Part shown: positions 52,245-61,725 of the stretch, one piece after another
Numbering within the stretch: the stretch's first letter is position 1
Layout: every line of letters begins with the position of its first letter
Assembly: GCF_013032455.1 (NCBI RefSeq)
Contig: NZ_WQCF01000004.1
Coordinates: 1-64,000, forward strand
DNA length: 64,000 bases
Reading direction: 5' to 3'
DNA from: Ruegeria atlantica
GTDB lineage: Bacteria; Pseudomonadota; Alphaproteobacteria; Rhodobacterales; Rhodobacteraceae
Translations under genes and position numbers: made by a program
The notes under the pieces: generated by a model
The model's database searches: none
Told to the model about the DNA's origin: nothing
What the model saw: the letters and a program-made list of their open reading frames with translations, nothing else

Positions 52245-52264
52245 TTTATTGACCCGTCAATCAA
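52245..52264. promoter_or_regulatory. Candidate BetI operator upstream of betI
   Basis: TTTATTGACCCGTCAATCAA differs at 2 of 20 positions from the perfect palindrome TTGATTGACCGGTCAATCAA. It lies 46-65 bases before the betI ATG and overlaps a minus-strand TTGACG that could be the -35 box. It resembles the site upstream of the ABC operon (19437-19456). Confidence 0.65.
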
Positions 52265-52290
52265 TAACCGTATGTACGCGCTGAAAGTCG

Positions 52291-53199
52291 CTAGAGCTTG
52301 GGCGCGATGCTTGGCGTTGTCAGGTTACTGCGATTTAGAACCGCCTCTCGCCAAGCGATAAAGCTTACAGCGGACAAGATCAGCGTACCCCCTGCAACGA
52401 CCCATATGTCAACACTTTCGTGGAAGACCAAAGCACCCAACAGCGTGGCCCAAATCAATTGCAAAAATGTTACCGGCTGCGTGACCGCCACCGGGGCTGC
52501 CTGCAACGCCAGCGTCATAAAGTAGTGACCAGCGGTGGCGAAGCTGGCGACCAGAAACAGCACTCCGATGTCGCGCCAACTGGGCGGCTCCCAAACTGCG
52601 ATAGCAAAGGGTATCAACCCCAGTGTTACCCAAATCGACAGATGCGCAACGACAACTGCGGGCGGGATATCACGCACCAGCAGTTTGGCCAGCAGGTAAG
52701 ACCCGCCCAGCATCAGTGCAGTACCCAGCATGGCCAGATGGCCAGTCGAAACCTCGCGAAAACCAGGCCGCAGGATGATCAGAACTCCGATCAGAGCCAC
52801 CAAAATCGCGGCGACCCGGCGAAAAGCCAGTTTTTCGCCGAGAAACAACGCCGCCCCCAGCGTGACATAGACCGGCGTCATGTAATTCATGGCCGTAACC
52901 TCGGCCAAGGGGATCTGCGTCATCGCGTAGAACCACAACATCACGGCGACCGCGTGAATAACCCCGCGCACGCCGAACAGGGTCACGAGCCGGGGCGTCA
53001 GGCGCGTTGTCAGGATTGCACGCAACGCTGGCAGCAGGAAAACGAGCCCTAGAACATATCGCAAAAATGCCGCCTGGATTGGATTCATGGTCGTTCCCAG
53101 TGATTTGACCAGGGCCGTCATCACCACAAAGGATATCCCGGCTGAGAACATCCAGAACATGCCCGCAAGGGGGCGGTAAGAGGCGGCAAGCTGTGTCAT
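52291..53199 (-). CDS. DMT superfamily (EamA) transporter
   Basis: 302 aa from ATG 53199, ten helices arranged as two EamA repeats: PLAGMFWMFSAGISFVVMTALVKSLGTTMNPIQAAFLRYVLGLVFLLPAL and LAMLGTALMLGGSYLLAKLLVRDIPPAVVVAHLSIWVTLGLIPFAIAVWEPPSWRDIGVLFLVASFATAGHYFMTLALQAAPVAVTQPVTFLQLIWATLLGALVFHE. These export small metabolites; the substrate is unknown. It is divergent from betI (92 bases between starts on opposite sides of the operator region). Confidence 0.9.
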   Translation of the reverse strand: MTQLAASYRPLAGMFWMFSAGISFVVMTALVKSLGTTMNPIQAAFLRYVLGLVFLLPALRAILTTRLTPRLVTLFGVRGVIHAVAVMLWFYAMTQIPLAEVTAMNYMTPVYVTLGAALFLGEKLAFRRVAAILVALIGVLIILRPGFREVSTGHLAMLGTALMLGGSYLLAKLLVRDIPPAVVVAHLSIWVTLGLIPFAIAVWEPPSWRDIGVLFLVASFATAGHYFMTLALQAAPVAVTQPVTFLQLIWATLLGALVFHESVDIWVVAGGTLILSAVSFIAWREAVLNRSNLTTPSIAPKL

Positions 53200-53239
53200 G
53201 CCGAAATCTGAACACTGAAATCCGGGCGGGAACAACCCT

Positions 53240-53839
53240 TCACATGGCAACAAGTTTTAAAGCAATACTCAGCATGACGACACCGATCACTACATCCAGA
53301 ACCTGCCAAGCGCGCGGTCGGGCAAAGACAGGGGACAAGACCCCTGCCCCGTAACCCAGTGAAAAGAAGAACACGAAACTGGACAGCATCGCACCCACGG
53401 CAAAAGCCATACGGTCGTCATACTGCGCCGATATCGACCCGATCAGGACAACCGTATCTAAATAAACGTGCGGATTCAGCCATGTAAAAGCCAACACGGT
53501 CAACAGAACCGACCGCAGGCTGGCACGCTGACCTTTGCCCACATCCATCGCAGCCCCTCCGCGCCAGGCCGATTGCAGGCTGCGCAGCCCGTACCACGTC
53601 AGAAAGATGGCTCCGCCGTAGCGCATTGCCGTTTCAAACCATGGCGCCGCCTCTGCCAAGGCACCGAACCCCGCGACACCCGCGGCGATCAGAATAGCGT
53701 CGGACACGGCACAGGTCAGGCACAGTGGAAACACATGCTCGCGCCGCACACCCTGCCGCAATACGAATGCGTTTTGCGCACCAATGGCAAGGATCAGGCT
53801 GAAGCCCAGAGCGAAGCCAGCGAAAAGAGATGGGGACAT
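53240..53839 (-). CDS. argO: LysE/ArgO-type amino-acid exporter
   Basis: 199 aa with five or six helices. GFALGFSLILAIGAQNAFVLRQGVRREHVFPLCLTCAVSDAILIAAGVAGFG is the LysE/ArgO N-terminus (QNAFVLRQG), and LRSVLLTVLAFTWLNPHVYLDTVVLIGS the conserved middle. It exports arginine or lysine. AGGAGG is 8 bases before the ATG. Its regulator argP is divergently transcribed with an 86-base gap, the usual pairing. Confidence 0.92.
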   Translation of the reverse strand: MSPSLFAGFALGFSLILAIGAQNAFVLRQGVRREHVFPLCLTCAVSDAILIAAGVAGFGALAEAAPWFETAMRYGGAIFLTWYGLRSLQSAWRGGAAMDVGKGQRASLRSVLLTVLAFTWLNPHVYLDTVVLIGSISAQYDDRMAFAVGAMLSSFVFFFSLGYGAGVLSPVFARPRAWQVLDVVIGVVMLSIALKLVAM

Positions 53840-53925
53840 GTGACCTCCTGCGTTCTGATGCGTTGACTACGGGCATTGGGTCCATCTATCAAATTAAAGA
53901 TGCTAACCGAGATTAAGTTCAACTA

Positions 53926-54843
53926 ATGCTGCTTGACCCCATTCATCTGTCGGCTTTGTCCTCGATCCTGCGCCACGGAAGCTTTGACGCCGCCGCTGAC
54001 GAGCTTGCAGTAACACCGTCTGCCATCTCGCAGCGGATCAAAGCGTTAGAGGACCGTGTCGGCGCGGCGCTGATCCACCGAGGGACACCTTGCACCGGCA
54101 CCCCGGCCGGATTGCGCATCGCGCAACATGCCGAAGACATTGGGCTGCTCGAATCCAGGCTGGTCCAGGAACTGACGCTGAAGCAGGCGACCGGTCCGGC
54201 ACGTGTTCGAATAGCCATACCCGCCGACGTTCTGGCCACCTGGTTCATAGACGCCATGGCTTTGGTTGATGGGCTGTTGTTCGACCTTGTTCTTGACGAT
54301 CAGGACCATTCGGCAGAATGGCTGAAGCGTGGTGAGGTTAGCGCCGCCATAACCGTGGGCGGCCAACCCGTTTCCGGCTGTGACAGCTTTGCCCTCGGCA
54401 ATCTGAGGTACATCGCGACTGCGAGTCCGGATTTCATACGACAGTGGTTTTCCCCCGGCGTAAACGAGCAAACGCTGGCCAGCGCGCCTTGCCTGACCTT
54501 CAATCGCAAAGACAGCCTGCAAAGATCGTGGATTGCCGCACAAACTGGCCGTCGGATCACACCGCCCTCACATTACCTGCCCTCGTCGCAAGGTTTTGTT
54601 GACGCGGCGATCGCCGGTTTGGGCTGGGGGATGAACCCTGTTGGATTGGTGCGGCCCGCGCTGGAAGACGGCCGGTTGTGTCCGCTAAAGCCGAACGCGC
54701 CGCTGGACGTTCCTTTGACATGGCAGGTCGGTCGCGTCCTTGCACCGGCGCTGGCTCCCCTAACTGCTGCGGTCCGGAAAGTGGCAAGGGATGCCCTTTT
54801 GCCAGAACAATCGCAACATCTTCCTTCGGGTCAGTGCCCGTGA
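53926..54843 (+). CDS. argP: LysR-type regulator ArgP/LysG
   Basis: 305 aa. Winged HTH at about 1-60 (HLSALSSILRHGSFDAAADELAVTPSAISQRIKALEDRVGAALIHRGTPCTGTPAG), typical of ArgP (IciA), then the effector domain with DDQDHSAEWLKRGEVSAAITVGGQPVSGCDSFALGNLRYIATASPDF. ArgP activates the exporter gene argO/lysE in response to arginine or lysine. It is divergent from argO, so it controls that promoter directly. Confidence 0.93.
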   Translation: MLLDPIHLSALSSILRHGSFDAAADELAVTPSAISQRIKALEDRVGAALIHRGTPCTGTPAGLRIAQHAEDIGLLESRLVQELTLKQATGPARVRIAIPADVLATWFIDAMALVDGLLFDLVLDDQDHSAEWLKRGEVSAAITVGGQPVSGCDSFALGNLRYIATASPDFIRQWFSPGVNEQTLASAPCLTFNRKDSLQRSWIAAQTGRRITPPSHYLPSSQGFVDAAIAGLGWGMNPVGLVRPALEDGRLCPLKPNAPLDVPLTWQVGRVLAPALAPLTAAVRKVARDALLPEQSQHLPSGQCP

Positions 54844-54936
54844 GACGGCCATGCCCCGCGCGTTCTTGCTATTGTCCCCCATACGCTAGTGACTATAGCA
54901 CTAACCCGGCAAGCGGCACATTTTCGGAGCAACCAC

Positions 54937-55626
54937 ATGTTTTCACGCGACTCTCTTAGTTACGACCCAATCCCCCTGCCCGACCGCAGCACATTCACCG
55001 ACGACGAGATGAAAGGCGCGGCATTCGCGTTTTACAATAAGATGCGTCAGCGACATACGGTAAGGGATTTTGTGGACCGACCGATTGCGCGAGAAGTGAT
55101 CGAAACCTGCATTCGCACTGCAGGTACCGCGCCTTCAGGCGCCAATCATCAGCCCTGGCATTTCGCAGCAATTTCGGATGCCGCGCTGAAGCTGCGAATT
55201 CGCGAAGAGGCCGAAGAGGAAGAGCGTCGTTTTTACGCCGGTGGTGCCGGAGATGAATGGATCAAGGCGCTGGAGCCCATCGGCACGGATGCGGTCAAGG
55301 AACATCTGACAGTGGCCCCCTGGCTGATCGTGGTCTTTGCCCAGCGCTGGGGGCAGTTCGAGGACGGAACGCGGTACAAAAACTACTACGTGCCGGAAAG
55401 CGTGAACATCGCCACGGGCTTTCTGCTGGCAGCGTTGCATCACGCCGGGCTTTGCACCCTGACTCACACGCCTAACCCTATGCGGTTTCTGAATGACGCG
55501 CTGGGGCGGCCCGCGTCTGAAAAACCGACAATGATTATTGCAGTTGGGCACCCGTCGGAAACTGCGACAGTTCCCAGTGTCGCCAAGCTGAAGAAACCGC
55601 TGGACGAGATTTCGTCTTTTTTCTGA
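54937..55626 (+). CDS. Nitroreductase family protein
   Basis: 229 aa from ATG 54937 (GGAG 8 bases upstream). FMN-binding nitroreductase fold: MRQRHTVRDFVDRPIAREVIETCIRTAGTAPSGANHQPWHFAAISD supplies the Arg and Ser-Gly-Ala-Asn FMN contacts, and GFLLAALHHAGLCTLTHTPNPMRFLNDALGRPASEKPTMIIAVGHP the C-terminal contacts. Resembles the iodotyrosine-deiodinase-like branch (NKMRQRHTVRDF). Reductive role; substrate not known. Nothing adjacent suggests a pathway. Confidence 0.9.
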   Translation: MFSRDSLSYDPIPLPDRSTFTDDEMKGAAFAFYNKMRQRHTVRDFVDRPIAREVIETCIRTAGTAPSGANHQPWHFAAISDAALKLRIREEAEEEERRFYAGGAGDEWIKALEPIGTDAVKEHLTVAPWLIVVFAQRWGQFEDGTRYKNYYVPESVNIATGFLLAALHHAGLCTLTHTPNPMRFLNDALGRPASEKPTMIIAVGHPSETATVPSVAKLKKPLDEISSFF

Positions 55627-55686
55627 TCTCAGCCCTACCCGCAAAATCATACTTTTGCCCAAAGGTGCGGCAACCGACGGCTGACA

Positions 55687-55715
55687 CGAAAAAACCCGGC
55701 CAGATGGCCGGGTTT
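55687..55715 (-). terminator. Bidirectional terminator between nitroreductase and yebC
   Basis: AAACCCGGCC (55692-55701) pairs perfectly with GGCCGGGTTT (55706-55715). On the minus strand it is followed by a T run (plus A-run at 55689-55694), right after yebC. Confidence 0.9.
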
Positions 55716-55737
55716 CAAAAGTCTGCCTTAGTCCAGC

Positions 55738-56478
55738 TTAAAGCTGCGCCATGACCTCATCCGTCGCTTCGAAATTGGTTGTGACGCGCTGCACGTCATC
55801 GTCATCTTCCAGCGCATCGACCAGCTTCATCAGCTTTTGCATGTCTTCCAGACCAAGTTCGGTCGTGGTGGTTGGCTTCCACACCAGCTTGGTCGATTCC
55901 GACTCACCCAGAGCGGTTTCCAGCGCGTTCGACACATCGTTCAAATCGGTATCCGCGCACCAGATGATGTGGCCGTCTTCCGAGCTTTCGACATCTTCGG
56001 CCCCGGCTTCGATCGCGGCTTCGAAAATGGTATCCGCGTCGCCGGCGTCCGCCTGATAGACGACCTCACCTTTGCGGTCGAACATGAACCCGACCGAGCC
56101 GGTCTCACCCAGATTGCCGCCATTCTTCGAAAACGTCGAGCGCACGGTGGATGCGGTCCGGTTGCGGTTGTCGGTCATCGTCTCGACGATCACCGCGACG
56201 CCGTTCGGGCCATAGCCCTCGTACCGGATTTCTTCGTAATCGTCGCCTTCGCCCGCAACCGATTTCTTGATCGCGCGGTCGATCACGTCCTTGGGGACCG
56301 AGTTCGACTTGGCCTCTTTCACCGCCAGACGCAGGCGCGGGTTCTTGTCGGGGTCGGGGTCGCCCATCTTAGCAGCGACAGTGATTTCTTTCGACAGCTT
56401 GGAAAACAGCTTGGACCGCGCGGCGTCCTGACGACCCTTGCGGTGCTGGATATTGGCCCATTTGGAATGGCCTGCCAT
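55738..56478 (-). CDS. yebC: YebC/PmpR (TACO1-like) family protein
   Basis: 246 aa, full-length Yeb[54 protein letters not shown] at the start, [55 protein letters not shown] in the middle, and a C-terminal [18 protein letters not shown] segment. Members are DNA-binding regulators (PmpR) or ribosome-associated translation factors relieving polyproline stalls, depending on the organism. It is divergent from the SLC13 permease gene. Confidence 0.96.
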   Translation of the reverse strand: MAGHSKWANIQHRKGRQDAARSKLFSKLSKEITVAAKMGDPDPDKNPRLRLAVKEAKSNSVPKDVIDRAIKKSVAGEGDDYEEIRYEGYGPNGVAVIVETMTDNRNRTASTVRSTFSKNGGNLGETGSVGFMFDRKGEVVYQADAGDADTIFEAAIEAGAEDVESSEDGHIIWCADTDLNDVSNALETALGESESTKLVWKPTTTTELGLEDMQKLMKLVDALEDDDDVQRVTTNFEATDEVMAQL

Positions 56479-56588
56479 GGTGCGTCCTCGTGATAGTGAT
56501 TGCGTATTCGGCGCTCATATAGACGTTTGCGGGGGACAGGATCAAGAGAGCGGCTTGCGAGACGCCCCCTTGTGGGTATGGTGACCCA

Positions 56589-58361
56589 ATGACGACAGAT
56601 CAGATTATTCTTTTTGCCCTTTTCGCCACTGTTTTCGGAATGCTTCTGTGGGGGCGATTTCGGTATGATCTTGTGGCGTTTTCCGCATTGCTGATCGGGG
56701 TTGTTTTGGGCGTGGTGCCCGTGGATGACGCTTTTGCAGGATTTGGCCACCCGGCCACCATCATTGTCGCGCTTGTTCTGGTGGTATCAGCCGGATTGGT
56801 CCGCTCGGGGGCGGTGTTCCTGATCACGCGCACCTTGGTCGACGCATCGCGCGGGTTGGGTGCCCATATCGCGCTGATGGGCGGAATCGGTGCTGTCCTG
56901 TCGGCATTCATGAACAATGTGGCCGCGCTGGCCCTGCTGATGCCGGTCGACATCCAGACCGCGCGCAAGGCCGGACGGTCAGTTGGCCTAACCCTGATGC
57001 CGCTGAGCTTTGCCACCATACTGGGAGGAATGGCCACACTGATCGGGACACCGCCTAACATCATTATCGCCTCGATCCGCCAGGAAACACTGGGGGAGCC
57101 GTTTCAAATGTTCGACTTCGCCCCTGTCGGAGGGGTGGCGGCCATTGCCGGACTGGCCTTTGTGTCGCTGATCGGCTGGCGGCTGATCCCGAACCGTGGC
57201 CCGCAGGAGGAAACGTCCGAGGCGCTGGCCGAATACATCGCTGAACTAACCATCCCTCCGGACTCCGCACATATAGGCAAGCGGGTCAGCCAACTATACG
57301 AAGCAGCCGAGAAATCCGACGTCGCCATCATCGGCCTGATCCGCGACGGCAAGCGGCGCTATGGCCGGTCGGCCCACGCAACGTTGAAAGAAGGCGACGC
57401 GCTGGTACTGGAGGCCCGCCCCGAGGCATTGGATGAATTCCGCGCGGCGCTGAACCTCGATTTCTCGGACACGCGACGTCAGGAGTTGCTGACCGCCGAG
57501 GGCGACGGTCTGGAGGTGATCGAAGTCGTCGCCACCGAAAGCGCGCGCATCACCGGACGCACCGCGCAGGGGCTAGGTCTGGCTTGGCGGCAGAGTACCG
57601 TGCTGATGGGCATCTCGCGTCAGGGCCGCCGGATCACTGAACAAGTCCGCAAAACCGAGGTCGAAGCGGGTGACATTCTGCTGCTGCTCTGCCCTCGCGA
57701 TCGCAGTGCCGATGTGACCGAATGGTTGGGCTGCCTGCCGTTGGCCGAGCGTGGGCTGAACGTCACCGCCAATGACAAAGCATGGCTGGCCATCGGCCTG
57801 TTCGCTGCCGCTGTGCTGGCGGCCAGCGTCGGGCTGATCTATCTGCCAATTGCGCTGGGGTTGGTTGTGGTGGCCTATGTGCTGACCAAGATCATGCCGA
57901 TTGCCGATCTCTACAATCATATCGAATGGCCTGTGGTCGTGCTTCTGGGCTCCATGATCCCTCTGGGCAGCGCCTTGGAGACTTCGGGCGGCACTGAACT
58001 GATCGCCAATGCGCTAGTGCAACTGACCGACGGCCTGCCCGCTTGGGCGATTCTGACCGTACTGATGATCGTTACCATGACCCTGTCGGACGTGCTGAAC
58101 AACACCGCCACGGCAATCGTTGCTGCCCCTGTCGGCATTCAGATGGCGCGCACGCTTGAGGTGTCGCCCGACCCGTTTCTGATGACGGTCGCCGTTGCGG
58201 CGTCCGCCGCGTTTCTCACCCCAATCGGGCACAAAAATAACACTCTGGTGCTTGGACCCGGCGGTTATCACTTTGGGGATTATTGGCGCATGGGGCTGCC
58301 TCTGGAAATCCTCATTGTCGCAGTTTCCGTCCCCGCCATCCTTGTCTTCTGGCCGCTTTGA
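56589..58361 (+). CDS. SLC13/DASS-type permease with RCK_C domains
   Basis: 590 aa. Helices 1-5 at the N-terminus (FALFATVFGMLLWGRFRYDLVAFSALLIGVVLGVVP), with the signature FMNNVAALALLMPVDIQTARKAGRS (first half) and SDVLNNTATAIVAAPVGIQMART (second half), the two Na/substrate loops. Between them two TrkA_C/RCK_C domains (about 208-290 and 300-395: IGKRVSQLYEAAEKSDVAIIGLIRDGKRRYGRSAHATLKEGD and ITGRTAQGLGLAWRQSTVLMGISRQGRR) may sense ligands. The substrate could be sulfate, phosphate or dicarboxylates. A related gene is at 62558. Confidence 0.9.
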   Translation: MTTDQIILFALFATVFGMLLWGRFRYDLVAFSALLIGVVLGVVPVDDAFAGFGHPATIIVALVLVVSAGLVRSGAVFLITRTLVDASRGLGAHIALMGGIGAVLSAFMNNVAALALLMPVDIQTARKAGRSVGLTLMPLSFATILGGMATLIGTPPNIIIASIRQETLGEPFQMFDFAPVGGVAAIAGLAFVSLIGWRLIPNRGPQEETSEALAEYIAELTIPPDSAHIGKRVSQLYEAAEKSDVAIIGLIRDGKRRYGRSAHATLKEGDALVLEARPEALDEFRAALNLDFSDTRRQELLTAEGDGLEVIEVVATESARITGRTAQGLGLAWRQSTVLMGISRQGRRITEQVRKTEVEAGDILLLLCPRDRSADVTEWLGCLPLAERGLNVTANDKAWLAIGLFAAAVLAASVGLIYLPIALGLVVVAYVLTKIMPIADLYNHIEWPVVVLLGSMIPLGSALETSGGTELIANALVQLTDGLPAWAILTVLMIVTMTLSDVLNNTATAIVAAPVGIQMARTLEVSPDPFLMTVAVAASAAFLTPIGHKNNTLVLGPGGYHFGDYWRMGLPLEILIVAVSVPAILVFWPL

Positions 58362-58377
58362 CGGGTAAGGGCAACGC

Positions 58378-59112
58378 ATGAAACGATTTCTTATCCTGCA
58401 ACTGCGCCCGGAAACCGAGGCATCGGACGCCGAATATGCCTCGATCCTAGATAAAACCGGTCTATCACCGGAACAGACGCACCGCATCCGACTGGATTGC
58501 GAGGATCTGCCCAACGGGCTGAACGTGACCGACTATGCCGGCGTTATCGTCGGTGGCGGCCCTGGCTGCGTCAGTGATGATCCGGCGACAAAATCCGAGG
58601 TCGACGCGCAGGTTGAAGCGTCCATCATGGGCCTGATGCCGCAAATCACCGCGAATGATCATCCATTTATGGGTTGCTGCTATGGCCTTGGCATTCTGGC
58701 CGCACATCTGGGCGGGGATGTCAGCAAAGACCAGTTCGGAGAACCCGTTGGCCCATCAACCTGTCACCTGACAGATGAGGGCGCGCGCGATCCACTGACT
58801 GCCGGGCTGGGCGACAGATTCGACGCATTTGTCGGCCATAAGGAGGCCGTTCAGGCCCTGCCCGATGGCTGCGTGCATCTGTTGGCCTCTGATCCCTGCC
58901 CGTTTCAGATGATCCGCTGGGGCCAGAACGTCTATGCCACGCAGTTCCACCCCGAGGCTGACGCACGGGATTTCGAACAGCGCATCAATATCTACAAGGA
59001 TTTTGGCTATTTCCCGCCCGAGGACGCCCAGCGCCTGATTGATATCTGCCACGCGGCGGATGTTACCAAGCCGGGCGAAATCCTGCGCCGCTTCGCCCAG
59101 CGCTATGGATGA
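58378..59112 (+). CDS. Class I glutamine amidotransferase (GMP-synthase-like)
   Basis: 244 aa, GATase fold. FLILQLRPETEASDAEYASIL, then the nucleophile elbow FMGCCYGLGILAAHLGG (second Cys of GCCYG) and TQFHPEADARDFEQRINIYKDFGYF with the catalytic His-Glu. Stand-alone proteins like this often act as glutamine or gamma-glutamyl hydrolases rather than GMP synthesis; there is no synthetase domain. It starts 16 bases after the SLC13 gene with an AAGGG SD, so it may be cotranscribed. Confidence 0.88.
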   Translation: MKRFLILQLRPETEASDAEYASILDKTGLSPEQTHRIRLDCEDLPNGLNVTDYAGVIVGGGPGCVSDDPATKSEVDAQVEASIMGLMPQITANDHPFMGCCYGLGILAAHLGGDVSKDQFGEPVGPSTCHLTDEGARDPLTAGLGDRFDAFVGHKEAVQALPDGCVHLLASDPCPFQMIRWGQNVYATQFHPEADARDFEQRINIYKDFGYFPPEDAQRLIDICHAADVTKPGEILRRFAQRYG

Positions 59113-59184
59113 CCCAACGGCGCTGTTGCCTGCGCCATGAACCCTCGCTTAGGCTGATCCGAATGGCTTTGGGAGGAGTTGTAC

Positions 59185-60042
59185 TTGGATTTGCTTATAA
59201 ATGTCGGCCTACCGCTTTCGCTGGCCATTATCATGCTGTCTCTGGGCGTCGGGCTGCACGTCGATGATTTCAAACGCGTACTAAGCCGAGGTTACCCCTT
59301 TGCTATTGGCGCGCTGAGCCAAGTTGTTCTGCTACCCATTGCGGCCTTTGTCATCGTCAAACTATTCGCATTGCCACCTGAAATCGCGGTAGGCTTCATG
59401 CTGCTCAGCTTTTGCCCCGGTGGTGTTACAAGCAACATCCTGTCAAAACTGGCGAAGGGTGATGTTGCCCTTTCCGTCAGCCTGACTGCCGTAATCAGCC
59501 TGCTGTCCATGATTACAGTCCCTGTGCTAGCGGCGTGGTCGATCGCCCATTTCATGGGTGAAGACGCCCCTGAGGTTTCAATCACCGGGCTGGCCATCGC
59601 CATGTTCCTTATCACCACCCTGCCCGTGGCCATTGGCGTCAGTCTCAGACACTTCGCAACGGGATTTGCGCGAAAGATTGAAGGTCCATTGTCGAAGGCT
59701 GCCACCGGTCTGTTTGTCCTGATCGTTCTGGCCGCCGTGGCTGGAAATTGGCAACTGCTTGTCGACAACCTTGGGATTATGGGGGCTGGGTTGATATCCC
59801 TATGCGTTTCCCTGTTGCTGATTGGGTTGGGCCTGGCTCGCTTAGCAAAATTGTCGTGGGATGAAAGCAAGACGATCTCAATCGAGACTGGAATCCAGAA
59901 CTCGACATTGGGGATCACACTGGCGGCCTTGATCACGGGCACTGAAAGCGGGTTCAGCCCACTGGCCCTGCCCTCGGCTGTTTACGGGATCATGATGTAT
60001 GTCGTGGCCCTGCCTTATATTGCTTGGCTTCGTAGCCGCTGA
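59185..60042 (+). CDS. Bile acid:sodium symporter family (BASS) transporter
   Basis: 285 aa from TTG 59185, chosen because GGAGG is 8 bases upstream; the TTG two codons earlier is too close to that SD. Ten helices in the BASS pattern: GLPLSLAIIMLSLGVGLHVDDFKRVL, FMLLSFCPGGVTSNILSKLAKGDVALSVSLTAVISLLSMI (the cross-over 'CPGG..SN' motif) and SIETGIQNSTLGITLA (the second 'E.G.QNS' motif), both Na-binding motifs. Substrate unknown: bile acids, pantoate or keto acids in relatives. It ends 11 bases before a KstD-like dehydrogenase gene. Confidence 0.9.
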   Translation: MDLLINVGLPLSLAIIMLSLGVGLHVDDFKRVLSRGYPFAIGALSQVVLLPIAAFVIVKLFALPPEIAVGFMLLSFCPGGVTSNILSKLAKGDVALSVSLTAVISLLSMITVPVLAAWSIAHFMGEDAPEVSITGLAIAMFLITTLPVAIGVSLRHFATGFARKIEGPLSKAATGLFVLIVLAAVAGNWQLLVDNLGIMGAGLISLCVSLLLIGLGLARLAKLSWDESKTISIETGIQNSTLGITLAALITGTESGFSPLALPSAVYGIMMYVVALPYIAWLRSR

Positions 60043-60053
60043 AAGGACAGGAC

Positions 60054-61715
60054 ATGGACAACAACACTGCTGATGCCATTGTTGTCGGGGCGGGTCTGGC
60101 CGGACTGGCGGCCGCAGCCGAGCTGGGCGATCGTGGCAAAAAGGTAATTGTGCTGGATCAGGAGCCCGAGCATTTTCTGGGCGGGCAAGCGCACTGGAGC
60201 CTTGGCGGCCTGTTCATGGTCGACACACCGGAACAACGGCGGATGGGGATCAAGGACAGCCACGAGCTGGCCTTGCGCGACTGGATGGGTAGCGCGCAGT
60301 TCGATCGTGACGAAGACGCTTGGCCCCGCAAATGGGCCGAGGCTTATGTAGAATTCGCCGCCGGTGAGATGCGTCCTTGGCTGCATGAGATGGGCTTACG
60401 TTGGTTCCCCATTGTTGGTTGGGCCGAGCGTGGCGGGTCTTATGCGGATGGTCATGGCAACTCTGTGCCTCGGTTTCACATCACCTGGGGCACGGGTCCG
60501 GGTGTTCTAAAGAACTTCGTTCGCCGGGTGCGCGAACACGTCAGCGCCGGGTTGATCGAGCTGAAGTTTCGCCATCAGGTCAGCCACATCATCATGCAGA
60601 ACGGCTGCGCCAAGGGTGTCTCGGGCGAGGTTCTGGCAGACGACAAAGCATCCCACGGCGCCAAGACCAATCGTGATGAGGTTGGCGAGTTCGAGGTCTA
60701 TGCCCCTTCGGTCATCGTCACCTCGGGCGGGATCGGCGGCAATTTCGAGATGGTGCGCAAGAACTGGCCGCGTGATCGGTTGGGCGAACCGCCCAAAGAC
60801 ATGGTGGCTGGCGTTCCTTTCCACGTCGATGGCCGCATGATCGGCATCAGTGAAAAGGCGGGCGGGCATGTGATCAACGGCGACCGGATGTGGCACTACA
60901 CCGAAGGCGTGCGCAACTGGAACCCGATTTGGCCATCGCATGGCATCCGTATCCTGCCCGGCCCCAGTTCAATGTGGTTCGACGCGCGCGGCAATCGGCT
61001 AAAGCCGCCCTGCATGCCGGGGTTCGACACGTTGGGAACGCTGCAGGAAATCCTGAAAACCGGCTATGAATACAGCTGGTTCGTGCTGACCCAGAAGGTG
61101 ATCAAGAAAGAATTCGCCCTGTCCGGCTCGGAACAGAACCCCGACATGACAGAGGGCGGCTGGCGCGAGGTGCTGTTTCAGCGCGTGCTAACCGGTTCAA
61201 AAGCCACTGCGCCGGTCGAAGCATTTAAGGAACATGGCGAAGATTTCATCGTCGCCAATACCCTGACCGAGCTGGTCAGCGGCATGAACCAGCTTGGCGG
61301 CGGGTTGATCGACGAGACCCATCTGCGCGCCCAGATCGAGGCGCGGGATTCACAGGTCGACAATCCATTTACCAAAGACGCCCAAATGGCAGCCATTCTG
61401 GCCGCGCGAAACTACCGGGGGGACAAGCTGATCCGAACCGCCAAACCGCATAAGTTCCTTGACCCGGCAAATGGCCCCTTGATCGCCGTGAAGCTGCATG
61501 TGCTGACGCGCAAGACCCTGGGTGGACTACAAACCAATCTGGACAGCCAGATGATCGGTGTGGATGGTCAAGTCGTCCCCGGCCTGTTCGCAGCCGGAGA
61601 GGTCGCCGGCTTCGGCGGCGGCGGCTACCACGGCTACAACGCGCTAGAAGGCTCGTTTTTAGGCGGCTGCATCTTCTCGGGCCGAAATGCCGGGCGATCA
61701 AGGGCCGTCGCGTGA
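60054..61715 (+). CDS. FAD-binding dehydrogenase (3-ketosteroid dehydrogenase-like)
   Basis: 553 aa. AIVVGAGLAGLAAAAELGDRGKKVIVLDQEPEHFLGGQAHWSLGGLFMVDTPEQRRMGI is the FAD fold with the characteristic flavin-binding GGLF. The middle holds SIVTSGGIGGNFEMVRKNWP-type sequence (VIVTSGGIGGNFE) and the C-terminus VDGQVVPGLFAAGEVAGFGGGGYHGYNALEGSFLGGCIFSGRNAGR. It belongs to a KstD-related group of FAD-binding dehydrogenases of unassigned substrate. It is adjacent to, and probably cotranscribed with, the BASS transporter, which suggests import and oxidation of one compound class (inference). Confidence 0.87.
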   Translation: MDNNTADAIVVGAGLAGLAAAAELGDRGKKVIVLDQEPEHFLGGQAHWSLGGLFMVDTPEQRRMGIKDSHELALRDWMGSAQFDRDEDAWPRKWAEAYVEFAAGEMRPWLHEMGLRWFPIVGWAERGGSYADGHGNSVPRFHITWGTGPGVLKNFVRRVREHVSAGLIELKFRHQVSHIIMQNGCAKGVSGEVLADDKASHGAKTNRDEVGEFEVYAPSVIVTSGGIGGNFEMVRKNWPRDRLGEPPKDMVAGVPFHVDGRMIGISEKAGGHVINGDRMWHYTEGVRNWNPIWPSHGIRILPGPSSMWFDARGNRLKPPCMPGFDTLGTLQEILKTGYEYSWFVLTQKVIKKEFALSGSEQNPDMTEGGWREVLFQRVLTGSKATAPVEAFKEHGEDFIVANTLTELVSGMNQLGGGLIDETHLRAQIEARDSQVDNPFTKDAQMAAILAARNYRGDKLIRTAKPHKFLDPANGPLIAVKLHVLTRKTLGGLQTNLDSQMIGVDGQVVPGLFAAGEVAGFGGGGYHGYNALEGSFLGGCIFSGRNAGRSRAVA

Positions 61716-61725
61716 CGGCCCCACC

